Of a DNA stretch of 64,000 bases, positions 46,513 through 55,876 are shown in pieces (the first letter of the stretch is position 1; every line of letters starts with the position of its first letter). The translations under genes were made by a program, and so were the position numbers. This stretch comes from Mariprofundus micogutta. Its GTDB lineage: Bacteria; Pseudomonadota; Zetaproteobacteria; Mariprofundales; Mariprofundaceae. Location: assembly GCF_001895085.1 (NCBI RefSeq), contig NZ_BDFD01000002.1, positions 1 to 64,000 of the forward strand. The letters run 5' to 3'. The notes beneath the pieces are model-generated. The model did not search any database. It was not told the DNA's origin and was given only the letters and a program-made list of their open reading frames with translations.

Positions 46513-47277
46513 ATGAATAATTTAGAGTATTTGAAAAGTGACTATGAAAGAGCTGATTTCTTAACGAACACCCTGATAGGCCATGCCACTCAAGATGGCT
46601 GTGGTGGAACGGAACAAGACTATATTCAATTACGAAAATACTTTTTAGATAATCCTGTAACAAAGGGTTTATTACCAAATTGTATAAGAACAAATAGAAA
46701 TACCGGACAGTTCTGGCAGTTCATAAAGCATAAATTTGGAACATATGCAGAGAGAAGAGCGTTCATTTGGGATGAAATGAATCCATTGCTCGATTTCTGT
46801 GAATCAAACCAGATTTTCCCTGCTGAAAAAACTATTAGTGAAGTTCTTGGGAAGTTTGATCAGGCAGGAATTCATCATGCTTGGCAAAAAGCGCTGGAAC
46901 GAAAGCCCTCTGACCCAGAGGGAGCTATTACTATATCAAGAACAATCCTTGAGAGTGTATGCAAGCACATACTTGATGAAACAGGTATTGAGTACGATTC
47001 AAATAAAATAGAACTGCCCGATCTGTACAAGAAAACAGCACGTGAACTAAATCTATCGCCTTCCCAACATACTGAGGATATTTTCAAACAAATATTGGGA
47101 GGTTGCTCCGGCATTGTTAATGGTCTGGGCTCTTTAAGAAATAAGCTTGGTGATGCACATGGAAAAGGTAAAGGAAACATTAAACCTGCGCCAAGACACG
47201 CTGAATTAGCAGTAAATTTATCTGGCACTATGGCCTTATTCCTTTTAGAAACATTTAATGCAAGAAAAGAGAAATAA
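46513..47277 (+). CDS. Abortive infection family protein (Abi C-terminal domain)
   Basis: A 254-residue protein. The N-terminal half, ERADFLTNTLIGHATQD and RTNRNTGQFWQFIKHK with YAERRAFI, is the lead that usually accompanies the Abi_C domain; the C-terminal half has ISRTILESVCKHILDETG, LPDLYKKTARELNLSPS and LGSLRNKLGDAHGKG, the RN...HG motif of the family, suspected to be a nuclease-type site. Base composition is clearly more AT-rich than in hemL-hisI-hisE before it, indicating horizontal transfer. It stands alone, with no antitoxin, 49 bases after hisE. Cell-death defence against phages is known for relatives; activity here is not shown. Confidence 0.82.
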   Translation: MNNLEYLKSDYERADFLTNTLIGHATQDGCGGTEQDYIQLRKYFLDNPVTKGLLPNCIRTNRNTGQFWQFIKHKFGTYAERRAFIWDEMNPLLDFCESNQIFPAEKTISEVLGKFDQAGIHHAWQKALERKPSDPEGAITISRTILESVCKHILDETGIEYDSNKIELPDLYKKTARELNLSPSQHTEDIFKQILGGCSGIVNGLGSLRNKLGDAHGKGKGNIKPAPRHAELAVNLSGTMALFLLETFNARKEK

Positions 47278-47320
47278 GGAAATCGTATACTTTATAAGAA
47301 CCTGAATTGGGGAAGAATAA

Positions 47321-47665
47321 ATGCCACATATTATTGTTGAATACCCGGAAGCGAACGTTGATGACCAGTCAGTGGACGCTGTTTTGCAGACGATTCATAG
47401 GTCCATTGCAGACAGTGGCCTGTTCAAGGCCAATCAGATTAAAGCACGCGCCTACCCTTTCAAACACTTCACCAATGCAGGCGGAAGCGATCCCTATATC
47501 CATATTCAGGCGCGCATCAAATCGGGCCGGGATGATGACAACAAAAAGCAGCTTTCCGAGGTGGTTCTCGCAGGACTTGCCCCGCTGAACCTTCAGGTCT
47601 CAGTCGTGACGGTCGAAATCATCGATATGGATCGGGACACTTATGGTAAGTTTGTTCCAGCCTAA
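47321..47665 (+). CDS. 5-carboxymethyl-2-hydroxymuconate isomerase-like tautomerase
   Basis: A 114-residue protein of the CHMI family: MPHIIVEYPEANVDD with the catalytic Pro after Met removal, IKARAYPFKHFTNAG and YIHIQARIKSGRD. CHMI acts in homoprotocatechuate degradation, but no other gene of that route is nearby, so the true substrate may differ. It lies after the Abi gene and before the antiporter, all on one strand. Confidence 0.82.
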   Translation: MPHIIVEYPEANVDDQSVDAVLQTIHRSIADSGLFKANQIKARAYPFKHFTNAGGSDPYIHIQARIKSGRDDDNKKQLSEVVLAGLAPLNLQVSVVTVEIIDMDRDTYGKFVPA

Positions 47666-47701
47666 AGCTTGCAGCTGAAACCAAAGAGCCCAAGGTAGAT
47701 T

Positions 47702-49303
47702 ATGGAACCGCAACTTCTCTCCATTCATTACAGTGACCCGCTCTGGATAGCTACCGCTTTCCTGTGCGGACTGGTGATCAGCCGTGTAGGTCTGCCGCCG
47801 ATGGTTGGCTTCCTGGCAGCAGGATTTCTGCTCAATGCTCTGGGGGTGGAGGGTGGTGATTTCCTCAATATCATGGCTGATCTCGGCATCACCCTGCTTC
47901 TCTTCTCTATTGGCCTCAAACTCAAGATAAAGTCATTAATCAAGCCCGAGGTATGGGGTGTTGCAAGCCTGCATATGGGCATCACCACGCTTCTGGTCGC
48001 CACGATTATCGTGCTGCTCTCCTATACCGCCTTGCCGCTTATTTCCGGTGTCGATTTGGCAACAGCCCTGCTCATCGGTTTTGCCGTCACTTTCTCCAGT
48101 ACCGTATTTGCGGTTAAAATACTCGATGAAATGGGGGCAGCAAACGCCAGGCACGGGCAGATTGCGATTGGCCTGTTGGTGGTACAGGACATTGCAGCAG
48201 TGGTGTTTATTGCTGCCTCAATGGGCAAGTTACCTACGCCATGGGCACTGGCACTGGTTGGGCTGATCCCACTGCGATTCCTGATCTACAGGATACTCGA
48301 CAGAGTCGGACATGGTGAGCTGCTTATTCTGTTCGGAATTGCACTGGCGCTGGTCGGCGCGGATATCTTTGAACTGGTCGGCATCAAGGCCGATGTCGGA
48401 GCACTGGTATTCGGCATGCTGCTTGCCAATCACGCCAAGGCTGGTGAGCTGTCGGAGGCCCTGCTGGGCCTCAAGGAGCTGTTTCTGGTCGGCTTCTTCC
48501 TCAGTGTAGGCATGACCAGCCTGCCGGGCTGGAACGAAGTGCTCATTGCGTTGTTGTTCATTCTGATCCTGCCACTGAAAACAGCGACCTATTTCGGACT
48601 GTTCAATCTGTTCCGCCTCAGATCCAGCACCTCATTGCGCATTTCACTCAATCTCGCAAACTATAGTGAGTTCGGCCTGATTGTCGGCGCGATTGCTGTC
48701 TCATCGGGATGGCTACCTAAAGAGTGGCTGGCTGTTTTTGCTGTCATGATGTCAATCTCATTCATTGTTTCAGCACCGTTGGTGAATGTCCGGGATAAGC
48801 TGTATCAGGTGTGGCGTCCCTCCCTTAAACGCTTCGAACGCTCTGAGCGCCTTGCCGGTGAAGAGAACCTGAACCTGACGCATATCAAGGTGGTGGTGTT
48901 CGGCATGGGGCGGATGGGTACTGCTGCCTACAATGTATTAACTCCTAATTACGCCGCCAGTCTGATCGGCGTAGAGATTGAGCAGGATAAGGCACTTAAA
49001 CAGGCCACAGAGGGGAGAAATGTCGTCAGGGGTGATGCGACCAATCCCGATTTCTGGGCCCGCGCACCCGGATTGCTCGATGATCTGGAGTGGGTATTGC
49101 TTACTTTACCGTCCCATAAAGCCAATATGGATGCTGCATTGCGACTTAAAGAGATGGGATATCAGGGTAGTATCGCTGCCACGACAACATTCAGGGATGA
49201 AGAAGATGCCTTGAAGGCTGTGGGTGTCGACCATACCTTTAATATCTATACAGAAGCCGGTCTGGGATTCGCAAAGGAGCTACAGACTTTCGTGGGTAAA
49301 TAA
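47702..49303 (+). CDS. Kef-type (CPA2) monovalent cation:proton antiporter
   Basis: A 533-residue protein: about 12 membrane helices (residues 1-370) with LPPMVGFLAAGFLLNALG, TLLLFSIGLKLKIK, FSSTVFAVKILDEMG and LLVVQDIAAVVF with the transport Asp, then a Rossmann RCK/TrkA-N domain (VVFGMGRMGTAAYNVL). YbaL/KefB-like. Exchange of K+ or Na+ for H+ in the inner membrane, probably gated by a nucleotide or thiol ligand. ATG at 47702 lies 36 bases after the tautomerase gene; GAT rich site upstream. Confidence 0.9.
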   Translation: MEPQLLSIHYSDPLWIATAFLCGLVISRVGLPPMVGFLAAGFLLNALGVEGGDFLNIMADLGITLLLFSIGLKLKIKSLIKPEVWGVASLHMGITTLLVATIIVLLSYTALPLISGVDLATALLIGFAVTFSSTVFAVKILDEMGAANARHGQIAIGLLVVQDIAAVVFIAASMGKLPTPWALALVGLIPLRFLIYRILDRVGHGELLILFGIALALVGADIFELVGIKADVGALVFGMLLANHAKAGELSEALLGLKELFLVGFFLSVGMTSLPGWNEVLIALLFILILPLKTATYFGLFNLFRLRSSTSLRISLNLANYSEFGLIVGAIAVSSGWLPKEWLAVFAVMMSISFIVSAPLVNVRDKLYQVWRPSLKRFERSERLAGEENLNLTHIKVVVFGMGRMGTAAYNVLTPNYAASLIGVEIEQDKALKQATEGRNVVRGDATNPDFWARAPGLLDDLEWVLLTLPSHKANMDAALRLKEMGYQGSIAATTTFRDEEDALKAVGVDHTFNIYTEAGLGFAKELQTFVGK

Positions 49304-49608
49304 ACAAAATTCACGCAGCATCCGTCGTGAGCAAGATCAATCGAATCTTACCCGGTTGCGGTTCAAGGCTGCACTTATCCGGAACAATTCCGATACCATA
49401 CCAACAGAACCACTACGTTTAATCTGTCGCTTTGACAGGTTAGCCTGCAGATACAAAAGATAAGAAAACGGATTCAGAGGATGAAACATGCGAAACCCTG
49501 ACAACTGCATAAATCTCTGCTCATGCCTCACCGGATGCACAGCAATCAGCCGCCCCCGGTAGATCATCAGATGATACGGCATGTTCACGGAACCGGTAAA
49601 AGCGCCTG
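49304..49608. other. 305-base gap between the antiporter gene and sdaA
   Basis: An open frame on the minus strand (49337-49582, 82 codons, Arg-rich) starts with MPYHLMIYRGRLIAVHPV. It lacks a ribosome site and known relatives; it may be a small gene or chance. Otherwise nothing. Confidence 0.35.
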
Positions 49609-50988
49609 ATGTTTATCAGCGTACTGGACCTGTTCAAGGTCGGCATAGGTCCATCGAGTTCACATACGCTCGGCCCGATGGTTGCAGCCCGGGACTTCAT
49701 AACACGGATAAAAGGCCTGAATATATCGCAAGCGGATTTAAACGCGGCATCAATCCGCTGCACGCTGAAAGGTTCCCTGGCTTATACCGGCAAGGGCCAC
49801 GCCACAGATCATGCAGTGACTCTGGGATTGCATGGCTATCTGCCCCCCGATCTCGCTGGAGTAGACGTTGCGAATCTGATTCAACGGATTTGGAACATGC
49901 ATTGCGTTCCAATAGACAAGCTTTCCACTGTCTCTTTTGATCCGGATAAGCATATTATTTTTGATAAAGGCGAACCCCTGCCCGAGCATCCTAATGGGCT
50001 GATCTTTGAGCTGATCGGTCAGCATCACAGACAGATTTATGCTGAAACCTATTTTTCAATCGGTGGTGGTTTTATATCCACGCGGGCAGACATCAATCAA
50101 CTGCAGGCGCCACTCAAAATGGAGGCCTACACATCGTGCCATTACCCGTTTGATTCAGCTGAATCCATGCTGCAGATGGCAAACGAAAGTGGCCTTTCCA
50201 TCTCACAAATGAAGCGCATGAACGAACTGGAACACAGGCATGAAAAAGCTCTTCTGGAGGGTATGGAACAGATCTGGCATGCCATGAAAAGCTGTATTGA
50301 GAAAGGACTGCGGGCCGAGGGCAGCCTGCCCGGCAAGCTGGGCATAATGCGACGGGCGAAAGCGCTTTATGAAGATTTAACACGGCAACCGGAACATGCA
50401 AATATTCATGATTGGCTGTGTGCCTATGCCATGGCCGTGAACGAAGAAAATGCAGCCGGTCATATGGTCGTGACCGCACCAACCAATGGCGCTGCCGGTG
50501 TGATCCCTGCTGTGCTCTATTATGTTGTTAAACATGAACATGGCAGGCTCGATCAGGTTCAGGAGTTTCTGCTCACTGCCAGTGCAATTGGCGGATTAAT
50601 CAAGCACAGAAGCTCAATTTCCGGTGCCGAAGTGGGTTGTCAGGGTGAAGTGGGTTCTGCAGCAGCTATGGCCGCAGCAGGTTTATGTGCTGTTCGCGGA
50701 GGCACTCCCGAACAGGTGGAACATGCCGCAGAAATCGCGCTTGAACACCATCTGGGCATGACCTGTGACCCGGTACATGGACTGGTACAGGTGCCTTGTA
50801 TTGAACGCAATGGTTTTGGTGCCATTAAAGCATTTACCGCCGCTTCTCTGGCGCTTCGGGGCAGCGGTGAACATTTTATGCCTCTGGACAGTTGCATCGA
50901 GGCCATGCGTCAAACCGGACTGGAGATGTCCCATAAATACAAGGAAACATCGTTAGGCGGACTCGCTGTCAGTATCACTGAGTGCTGA
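49609..50988 (+). CDS. sdaA: L-serine ammonia-lyase, single-chain iron-sulfur type
   Basis: A 459-residue enzyme deaminating L-serine to pyruvate. SVLDLFKVGIGPSSSHTLGPM is the family start; TAPTNGAAGVIPAV, ISGAEVGCQGEVGSAAAMAAAG, and MTCDPVHGLVQVPCIERN hold the [4Fe-4S] cysteines; the final KYKETSLGGLAVS is standard. The single-chain form is that of proteobacteria. ATG at 49609. Confidence 0.96.
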   Translation: MFISVLDLFKVGIGPSSSHTLGPMVAARDFITRIKGLNISQADLNAASIRCTLKGSLAYTGKGHATDHAVTLGLHGYLPPDLAGVDVANLIQRIWNMHCVPIDKLSTVSFDPDKHIIFDKGEPLPEHPNGLIFELIGQHHRQIYAETYFSIGGGFISTRADINQLQAPLKMEAYTSCHYPFDSAESMLQMANESGLSISQMKRMNELEHRHEKALLEGMEQIWHAMKSCIEKGLRAEGSLPGKLGIMRRAKALYEDLTRQPEHANIHDWLCAYAMAVNEENAAGHMVVTAPTNGAAGVIPAVLYYVVKHEHGRLDQVQEFLLTASAIGGLIKHRSSISGAEVGCQGEVGSAAAMAAAGLCAVRGGTPEQVEHAAEIALEHHLGMTCDPVHGLVQVPCIERNGFGAIKAFTAASLALRGSGEHFMPLDSCIEAMRQTGLEMSHKYKETSLGGLAVSITEC

Positions 50989-51076
50989 TGTCGCTGCATG
51001 TGCCGCTGATCAGTTTTTCCTCCTGCGCGGCAGAGGTCGTTAGACAATTCCAGTGCGGGCATTACAGTTCTGTGCC

Positions 51077-51364
51077 ATGTTACAAACATTCAGAATTCTG
51101 AGTTTCATCGAAGGGCTATCATTCATCGGCCTGCTCTTTATCGCCATGCCGGCAAAATATTTCTTCGACAACGATCTCGTGGCCATTGCAGGGCCATTTC
51201 ATGGTGTTCTCTGGATGGCCTATCTGCCAATGTTGGAGATTGTTAGCCGTCAGCAAGAGTGGTCTAAATCCATCTGGAACTTTGCCTTTATTACATCTGT
51301 ACTCCCCTTTGGTTTTTTCTTTCTCGAGAAAAGGTTTAGAAACAACAGCATTACATGCCAATAG
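51077..51364 (+). CDS. DUF3817 integral membrane protein
   Basis: A 95-residue membrane protein of the DUF3817 family: FRILSFIEGLSFIGLLF, PFHGVLWMAYLPML, and WNFAFITSVLPFGFFFLEKRF. Three helices. Start at 51077 (ATG) is the likeliest; a GTG at 51053 is possible; no good ribosome site. Function unknown, often near transporters. Confidence 0.8.
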   Translation: MLQTFRILSFIEGLSFIGLLFIAMPAKYFFDNDLVAIAGPFHGVLWMAYLPMLEIVSRQQEWSKSIWNFAFITSVLPFGFFFLEKRFRNNSITCQ

Positions 51365-51402
51365 AGAATACTTCCCTCTCTGGCGATAAACAAACACAGT
51401 AA

Positions 51403-52038
51403 ATGATTGATTTTCTGATCATCGGTTGCACATTGGGTTTAACTGCTGGCTTTGCTCCCGGACCACTGCTGACCCTGGTGATCTCTGAAACCCTCCAACA
51501 TGATGTTAAGTCAGGTATTAGAGTTGCGCTGGCACCTGTCATATCAGACCTGCCAATCATCATTCTGACTCTGTTTATTTCAGCACAGTTATCCGACTTT
51601 AAAAATCTGTTAGGTCTAATTTCCATCTCAGGTGGTATCTTTGTTTTATTAATGAGCTACGAGAGTGTTCGCGCAAAAGATGTGCCTCAAACGATTCAAA
51701 AAACACCACCGAAATCATTGCTTAAAGGCATACTGGTCAATGCACTAAGCCCTTATCCCTATCTGTTCTGGTTTACAGTGGGAGCTTCAATCATGAGCAA
51801 GGCGATGGAGCAAAATATAGACTCAGCGGTAGCATTTATAGCCAGCTTTTACACTCTGCTGGTTGGATCCAAAGTCGTATTGGCGATGCTGGTTGGCAAG
51901 TCCAAATCATTTTTGAACGGGACCATTTATATCTACATCATGCGCCTGCTTGCTCTGATACTGACTGCACTAGCATTCGCTCTTTTTTTTGACGGCCTCA
52001 TGTTGCTGGGAATCATAAATCTTCAACACTTCAATTGA
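51403..52038 (+). CDS. LysE-family amino-acid exporter
   Basis: A 211-residue, six-helix protein with FLIIGCTLGLTAGFAPGPLL, VALAPVISDLPIIILTL, SGGIFVLLMSYESV and ILVNALSPYPYLFW, matching LysE/RhtB exporters. The substrate is not recognisable. It follows the DUF3817 gene by 38 bases and may share its transcript. Confidence 0.88.
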   Translation: MIDFLIIGCTLGLTAGFAPGPLLTLVISETLQHDVKSGIRVALAPVISDLPIIILTLFISAQLSDFKNLLGLISISGGIFVLLMSYESVRAKDVPQTIQKTPPKSLLKGILVNALSPYPYLFWFTVGASIMSKAMEQNIDSAVAFIASFYTLLVGSKVVLAMLVGKSKSFLNGTIYIYIMRLLALILTALAFALFFDGLMLLGIINLQHFN

Positions 52039-52195
52039 ATGCTCTTTAAATAGCAAACTGATGGATAAACTCGCAACGCATTAGTCTAAAACAGTGTTTA
52101 TCTGTACAATGGCCGTCCCACGTAGTGAATCAGTTGAGTCACGCATGCTGCGCATGGTTGAAACAATCGTCGAAACTATCGACCAGGCAGGTATC

Positions 52196-52849
52196 ATGTC
52201 TTCTCTACGCGTACGCTATCAAACCATTGAATTCGGTGATGTGGATATCCACCTGCGCACCCTGCGCGACAACCAGGAATTTTCTGATGATGAAGGCAAA
52301 GCTGAAGCGCTTGGCATTTCATCTGCAACATGGCCGCTATTCGGCATTGTCTGGCCTTCGGGTGAAGTGCTTGCGCATTTAATGGCTGACTTTGATATCA
52401 AAGGTAAACGTGTTCTTGAAGTGGGCTGCGGCATTGCCCTTTCCAGCCATGTGCTGAACCAACGTGATGCCGACATCACAGCCACGGATTACCACCCGGA
52501 AGCAGGGGCTTTCCTGCAAGAGAATTCAGAGCTTAACAAAGCTTCCGATATTCCATTCGTACGCACAGGGTGGGCAGATGAAGTTACAGACTTGGGGCAA
52601 TTCGACCTGATCATTGGATCGGATATCTTATATGAGCAGGAGCATGCCGAACAGCTGTCCGAGTTTATTAACCAGCATGCCAAACAGCATTGTGAAGTCA
52701 TCATTGTCGACCCCGGCCGAGGCAAACATGCACATTTTAGTAAGTTGATGTTGAAGCGTGGCTTCTCGCATCATCAGAGCAGACCGGAAAACATCGAATA
52801 TCTGGACAAACCGATGCCCCGTGGTCAGGTATTACGTTACCGGCGTTAG
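52196..52849 (+). CDS. SAM-dependent methyltransferase, lysine-methyltransferase-like
   Basis: A 217-residue Rossmann enzyme with SATWPLFGIVWPSGEVLAHL, then VLEVGCGIALSSHVL (SAM motif I), ATDYHPEAGAFLQENS, and LIIGSDILYEQEHAEQL with VIIVDPGRG. The layout is that of the methyltransferase-16 group, which often modifies protein lysines; target unknown. The start at 52196 has CAGG 6-8 bases upstream; upstream in-frame starts at 52094 (GTG), 52109, 52145 and 52154 are possible and would add up to 34 residues. Confidence 0.8.
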   Translation: MSSLRVRYQTIEFGDVDIHLRTLRDNQEFSDDEGKAEALGISSATWPLFGIVWPSGEVLAHLMADFDIKGKRVLEVGCGIALSSHVLNQRDADITATDYHPEAGAFLQENSELNKASDIPFVRTGWADEVTDLGQFDLIIGSDILYEQEHAEQLSEFINQHAKQHCEVIIVDPGRGKHAHFSKLMLKRGFSHHQSRPENIEYLDKPMPRGQVLRYRR

Positions 52850-52897
52850 TTGTAAAACTGTGTTCTTTTTCACAAGTACACGGCAATCTTCTGCCTC

Positions 52898-53350
52898 ATG
52901 AAGAATACGCTGACATACTCTATCTCTTTCTCATTCAAGGGGATTGTTCACAAACCACAATGCGTTCTCGATCTGGATCATTTTATGATCCGTGGAGAGA
53001 TATCTATCCCCCTCTTGTATGAACACCTTGCCAGATCCAATAATATAGATGCCTATTCGTATGAACACGATGTTTTGATGATGAGTGACATCGAATTCGA
53101 ATCGGCTGAAGGCCTGGCAACAGAATTCCTGCATGATGGTCAATTCGACTGTGATGGGTTTGAAAGCCGCTGGCGCACTGAAAGCCTGCATTGCGCTATT
53201 CAGGAAATCGCTTCCAGATGCATGGGAATTGAAGATATGACTACGCTTTCCGGTCTGAAAGAGGCACTGCTTGAGGCCATCGAATTAGGCAAAAAAGAGC
53301 AGAGACATGTATTAAGTGCGGTCAATAAACCTGCCGATAAATTATTTTGA
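52898..53350 (+). CDS. Conserved-looking protein of unknown function
   Basis: A 150-residue soluble protein; no signal or membrane helix. It starts YSISFSFKGIVHKPQCVLDLDHFM, shown as YSISFSFKGIVHKPQ and LDLDHFM, and ends with a Lys-rich tail. A central acidic region with DIEFESAEGLATEFL is followed by helices. I do not recognise the family. It is preceded by the methyltransferase (48 bases) and followed by a 191-base gap. Confidence 0.6.
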   Translation: MKNTLTYSISFSFKGIVHKPQCVLDLDHFMIRGEISIPLLYEHLARSNNIDAYSYEHDVLMMSDIEFESAEGLATEFLHDGQFDCDGFESRWRTESLHCAIQEIASRCMGIEDMTTLSGLKEALLEAIELGKKEQRHVLSAVNKPADKLF

Positions 53351-53541
53351 ATCAGGATAGCAAGTCATTAATACAACACAGATAGCATCCGCCTTGTACC
53401 GAACAATGCGGAGCAGATTGAGCGGTGTGTGCGCTCAGATGATGGTTAGTCTGGCCAAATTCGTGAAAGAAGCCGACAGATTGATTATCAGGCGACCATT
53501 GTTAGCATTTCAGTGAATACTCTCAAACCAAGGATAGAATC

Positions 53542-53877
53542 ATGAGTGACTGCCTGTTTTGTAAAATTGCCAACGGGGATACCCCCTGCAACAAGGTCTA
53601 CGAAGACGAAGACTTCCTCGCCTTTCACGACATCCACCCCAAAGCACCCACCCATGTGCTGGTGATCCCCAAGTTCCACCTGCCGACCCTTGCAGATGCG
53701 ACTGAACAAGACGTTGCCCTGCTCGGTCTGATGATGGACCGTGTCCGCCATATCGCCGATAAAGAACTGCATCTGGATGCAGGCTACCGCGTCGTCATCA
53801 ATGTGCGCGAAGGTGGTGGACAGGAAGTATTCCACATTCACACGCATATCCTCGGTGGCAAAAAACTTCCATTTTGA
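53542..53877 (+). CDS. hinT: HIT-family nucleotide hydrolase (HinT)
   Basis: A 111-residue HIT protein: CLFCKIANGDTPCNKVYEDED, split as CLFCKIANGD and CNKVYEDED, FHDIHPKAPTHVLVIPK, and VFHIHTHILGGKKL with the HxHxH active site. Acts as a purine phosphoramidase. The stop shares TTGA with the next gene's TTG start. Confidence 0.94.
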   Translation: MSDCLFCKIANGDTPCNKVYEDEDFLAFHDIHPKAPTHVLVIPKFHLPTLADATEQDVALLGLMMDRVRHIADKELHLDAGYRVVINVREGGGQEVFHIHTHILGGKKLPF

Positions 53878-54374
53878 ATTTTAAAAACAAACGATCCCGT
53901 TCCCAACTGTCGAGCGTACACAACAATCTATCAGAAATTCTCGGGGAAGAAGCGCTCGGTGAGCTGATCGGCATTTCACGTCTGCGTCGTGCCTGGCCAG
54001 ATATTGTCGGACCCATGATGGCAACACGCACTGAGCCCGTTCAACTCGAACATCTGGATGGCAATGGAATCTGCCTGTGGGTTGCTGTCGATCATTCAAT
54101 CATGTCGCAACAGATCCGTTTTCTGCGCGATCAGATTCGTGAAGCCTGCTTTAAACATGCAGGTATCAGAAATCTGCACAAAATCCGCTCGCGAGTTCAA
54201 CCCGGAGCAGGCATTAAAGCTAAAGCCCCGAAAGCAAAACCTAAACGCGTTTCATTCAGGCAAAAACGGGCACTTGCCAAGGATGTCATGAATATCAAGG
54301 ATCGTGGCCTGCGCAAGGCAATCTTTAAAGCTCATTTGGCGCAGATCGCATATAATGAAGAGGAGAACAAATGA
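53874..54374 (+). CDS. dciA: DciA-like (DUF721) replication protein
   Basis: A 166-residue basic protein with ISRLRRAWPDIVGPMMATRT and VDHSIMSQQIRFLRDQI, the DUF721 core. DciA loads or recruits the replicative helicase DnaB in bacteria lacking DnaC. The N-terminal lead and Lys/Arg tail are of the family. Starts with TTG overlapping hinT by 4 bases; stop overlaps the Tim44-like gene by 4 bases (ATGA). Confidence 0.85.
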   Translation: MNFKNKRSRSQLSSVHNNLSEILGEEALGELIGISRLRRAWPDIVGPMMATRTEPVQLEHLDGNGICLWVAVDHSIMSQQIRFLRDQIREACFKHAGIRNLHKIRSRVQPGAGIKAKAPKAKPKRVSFRQKRALAKDVMNIKDRGLRKAIFKAHLAQIAYNEEENK

Positions 54375-55246
54375 AAAAACTGATTACAGTGGCAATGATT
54401 GCCATGTTCGGCATCATGATTTCAGGTGTGGATCTGGCAGAAGCCAAACGCTTCGGCATGGGTTCAAGTTTCGGTAAACAGCGCATGAGCCAGCCAAAAT
54501 CAAACAGCCTTTCTCAACAAAAAGCGACTCCACAGAAGCCAGCAGCAGCTGGACAACGTGGCAGTGCACGCGGCGGTATGATGGGAATGCTTGGTGGTCT
54601 TGCACTTGGTGGCCTGTTAGGCGCCATGTTCTTCGGTGGCGCATTTGAAGGTATCAACCTGTTCGACATCGTCCTGATCGGTGGCGCGCTTGCACTGCTG
54701 TTTATGTTTCTGCGCAGACGAGCACCGGCTCAGCAAACCTCTTATGCCGGTGGCCAACCATCATCCTCAATGCAGGACTATGCGCAGAATTTTGATTCGA
54801 CAGAGGAAGAAGTGTTTGACGAAGCGCCCCGTGAACCTGTCGGTACCGCCCTGCGTCCGGAAATCGATGAGAAACATTTTATTTCTGCTGCCAAAGATAT
54901 TTATGTGCGCATGCAGAAAGCATGGGATTCAGGTGATATCGAAGATATCCGTCAATTCTGCACACCTGAAATTGCTGATCGTATTGCCCGCGACATGAAT
55001 CCAAACAGTGAGAATCGCACTGAAGTGGCTACGCTCAATGCTGATATAGCAGACAGCTGGATAGAATCCGATCTGGAATGGGTCGCTGTTAACTACACGG
55101 CTATGCTGCGCGAACATACACTGGATCATACCGGGGCTACGGTTGAAGATCAGACGGCTGAAGTAAATGAAGTCTGGATTTTTCAGCATGCACCCAAGTC
55201 GGAAGATCCGACCTGGTATCTGGCAGGCATCCAGCAAGCTCACTGA
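54371..55246 (+). CDS. Exported Tim44-like domain protein
   Basis: A 291-residue protein. A signal (MIAMFGIMISGVDLAEA) is followed by FGMGSSFGKQR, Gln/Pro/Ala low-complexity and Gly-rich sequence, a membrane helix near 97-115 and a Tim44-like domain from about 165 (FISAAKDIYVRMQKAWDSGD). Such proteins occur widely in proteobacteria; membrane-associated function, exact role unknown. Coupled to dciA by ATGA. Confidence 0.85.
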   Translation: MKKLITVAMIAMFGIMISGVDLAEAKRFGMGSSFGKQRMSQPKSNSLSQQKATPQKPAAAGQRGSARGGMMGMLGGLALGGLLGAMFFGGAFEGINLFDIVLIGGALALLFMFLRRRAPAQQTSYAGGQPSSSMQDYAQNFDSTEEEVFDEAPREPVGTALRPEIDEKHFISAAKDIYVRMQKAWDSGDIEDIRQFCTPEIADRIARDMNPNSENRTEVATLNADIADSWIESDLEWVAVNYTAMLREHTLDHTGATVEDQTAEVNEVWIFQHAPKSEDPTWYLAGIQQAH

Positions 55247-55263
55247 TTCGATTGTCGAGTCTC

Positions 55264-55300
55264 AAAAAAAGGCTGGCAGAATTATCTGCCAGCCTTTTTT
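55264..55300. terminator. Bidirectional terminator
   Basis: GGCTGGCAG (55271-55279) pairs with CTGCCAGCC (55286-55294), preceded by seven A and followed by six T. Ends hinT-dciA-Tim44 and, on the other strand, the small basic protein gene. Confidence 0.93.
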
Positions 55301-55325
55301 ATTTCTAATTCAAGAGTCGGAAACT

Positions 55326-55502
55326 TTATTCAGACAACCATTTCGACAGCTTATCGGCTTCAGACACAGGCTTCTCAGCCTCAGGTTTATCTTCCGCTTT
55401 CTCATCCAGCAAGCCCAGCTTACGCAGACGTTTTTCTTCAGCCTTCTTCTGTTTCGCAATCTCTTTCTGTCGCTTCTCAAACCTAAAGTTTGTTCTGGCC
55501 AA
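55326..55502 (-). CDS. Small Lys/Glu-rich conserved protein
   Basis: A 58-residue protein beginning LARTNFRFEKRQKEIAK and carrying an Arg/Lys/Glu helix, then an acidic Ala/Pro/Lys tail. Short proteins of this composition with ARTNFKFEKRQKE-like starts are common next to housekeeping genes in proteobacteria. Start is TTG at 55502, eight bases after GGAGG; a longer ATG at 55523 lacks support. Function unknown. Confidence 0.72.
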   Translation of the reverse strand: MARTNFRFEKRQKEIAKQKKAEEKRLRKLGLLDEKAEDKPEAEKPVSEADKLSKWLSE

Positions 55503-55876
55503 TGGGGCACCTCCAATCATCATGATGTTCGATCAATGCAAGCGGCCTCCCCGCTGCTGATGCCTTCAAACCGAACAAGCGCACTCTGCCAATTTTTACC
55601 TCGGTCGTCCCGATATTATATCGTTTTGATAAGTCTGAACTTACCTGAATTTGTTCAGTCTCACTTTTCTATCTACTACTGCTCCACCTGAATCTGTCTG
55701 GTAATCCATACTTTCACTGCTTCGAGTGACCACATGCGTTTGATAGATGCTACATGAAAATCAGCTACGGCTGGTCTACAATAGTTAAGTGTTCATTTTA
55801 AGCATTGCAATCAGTTTCACTGAACAGGCGGTTATATGTTAATATGCATTGTGGCTGAAAGGACAGCAAGAATAAG
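55503..55876. other. 374-base gap before the methyltransferase gene
   Basis: No gene seen. AT-rich 3' part (55790-55850) has TTAATATG and similar, possibly the promoter of the methyltransferase gene. Confidence 0.4.
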
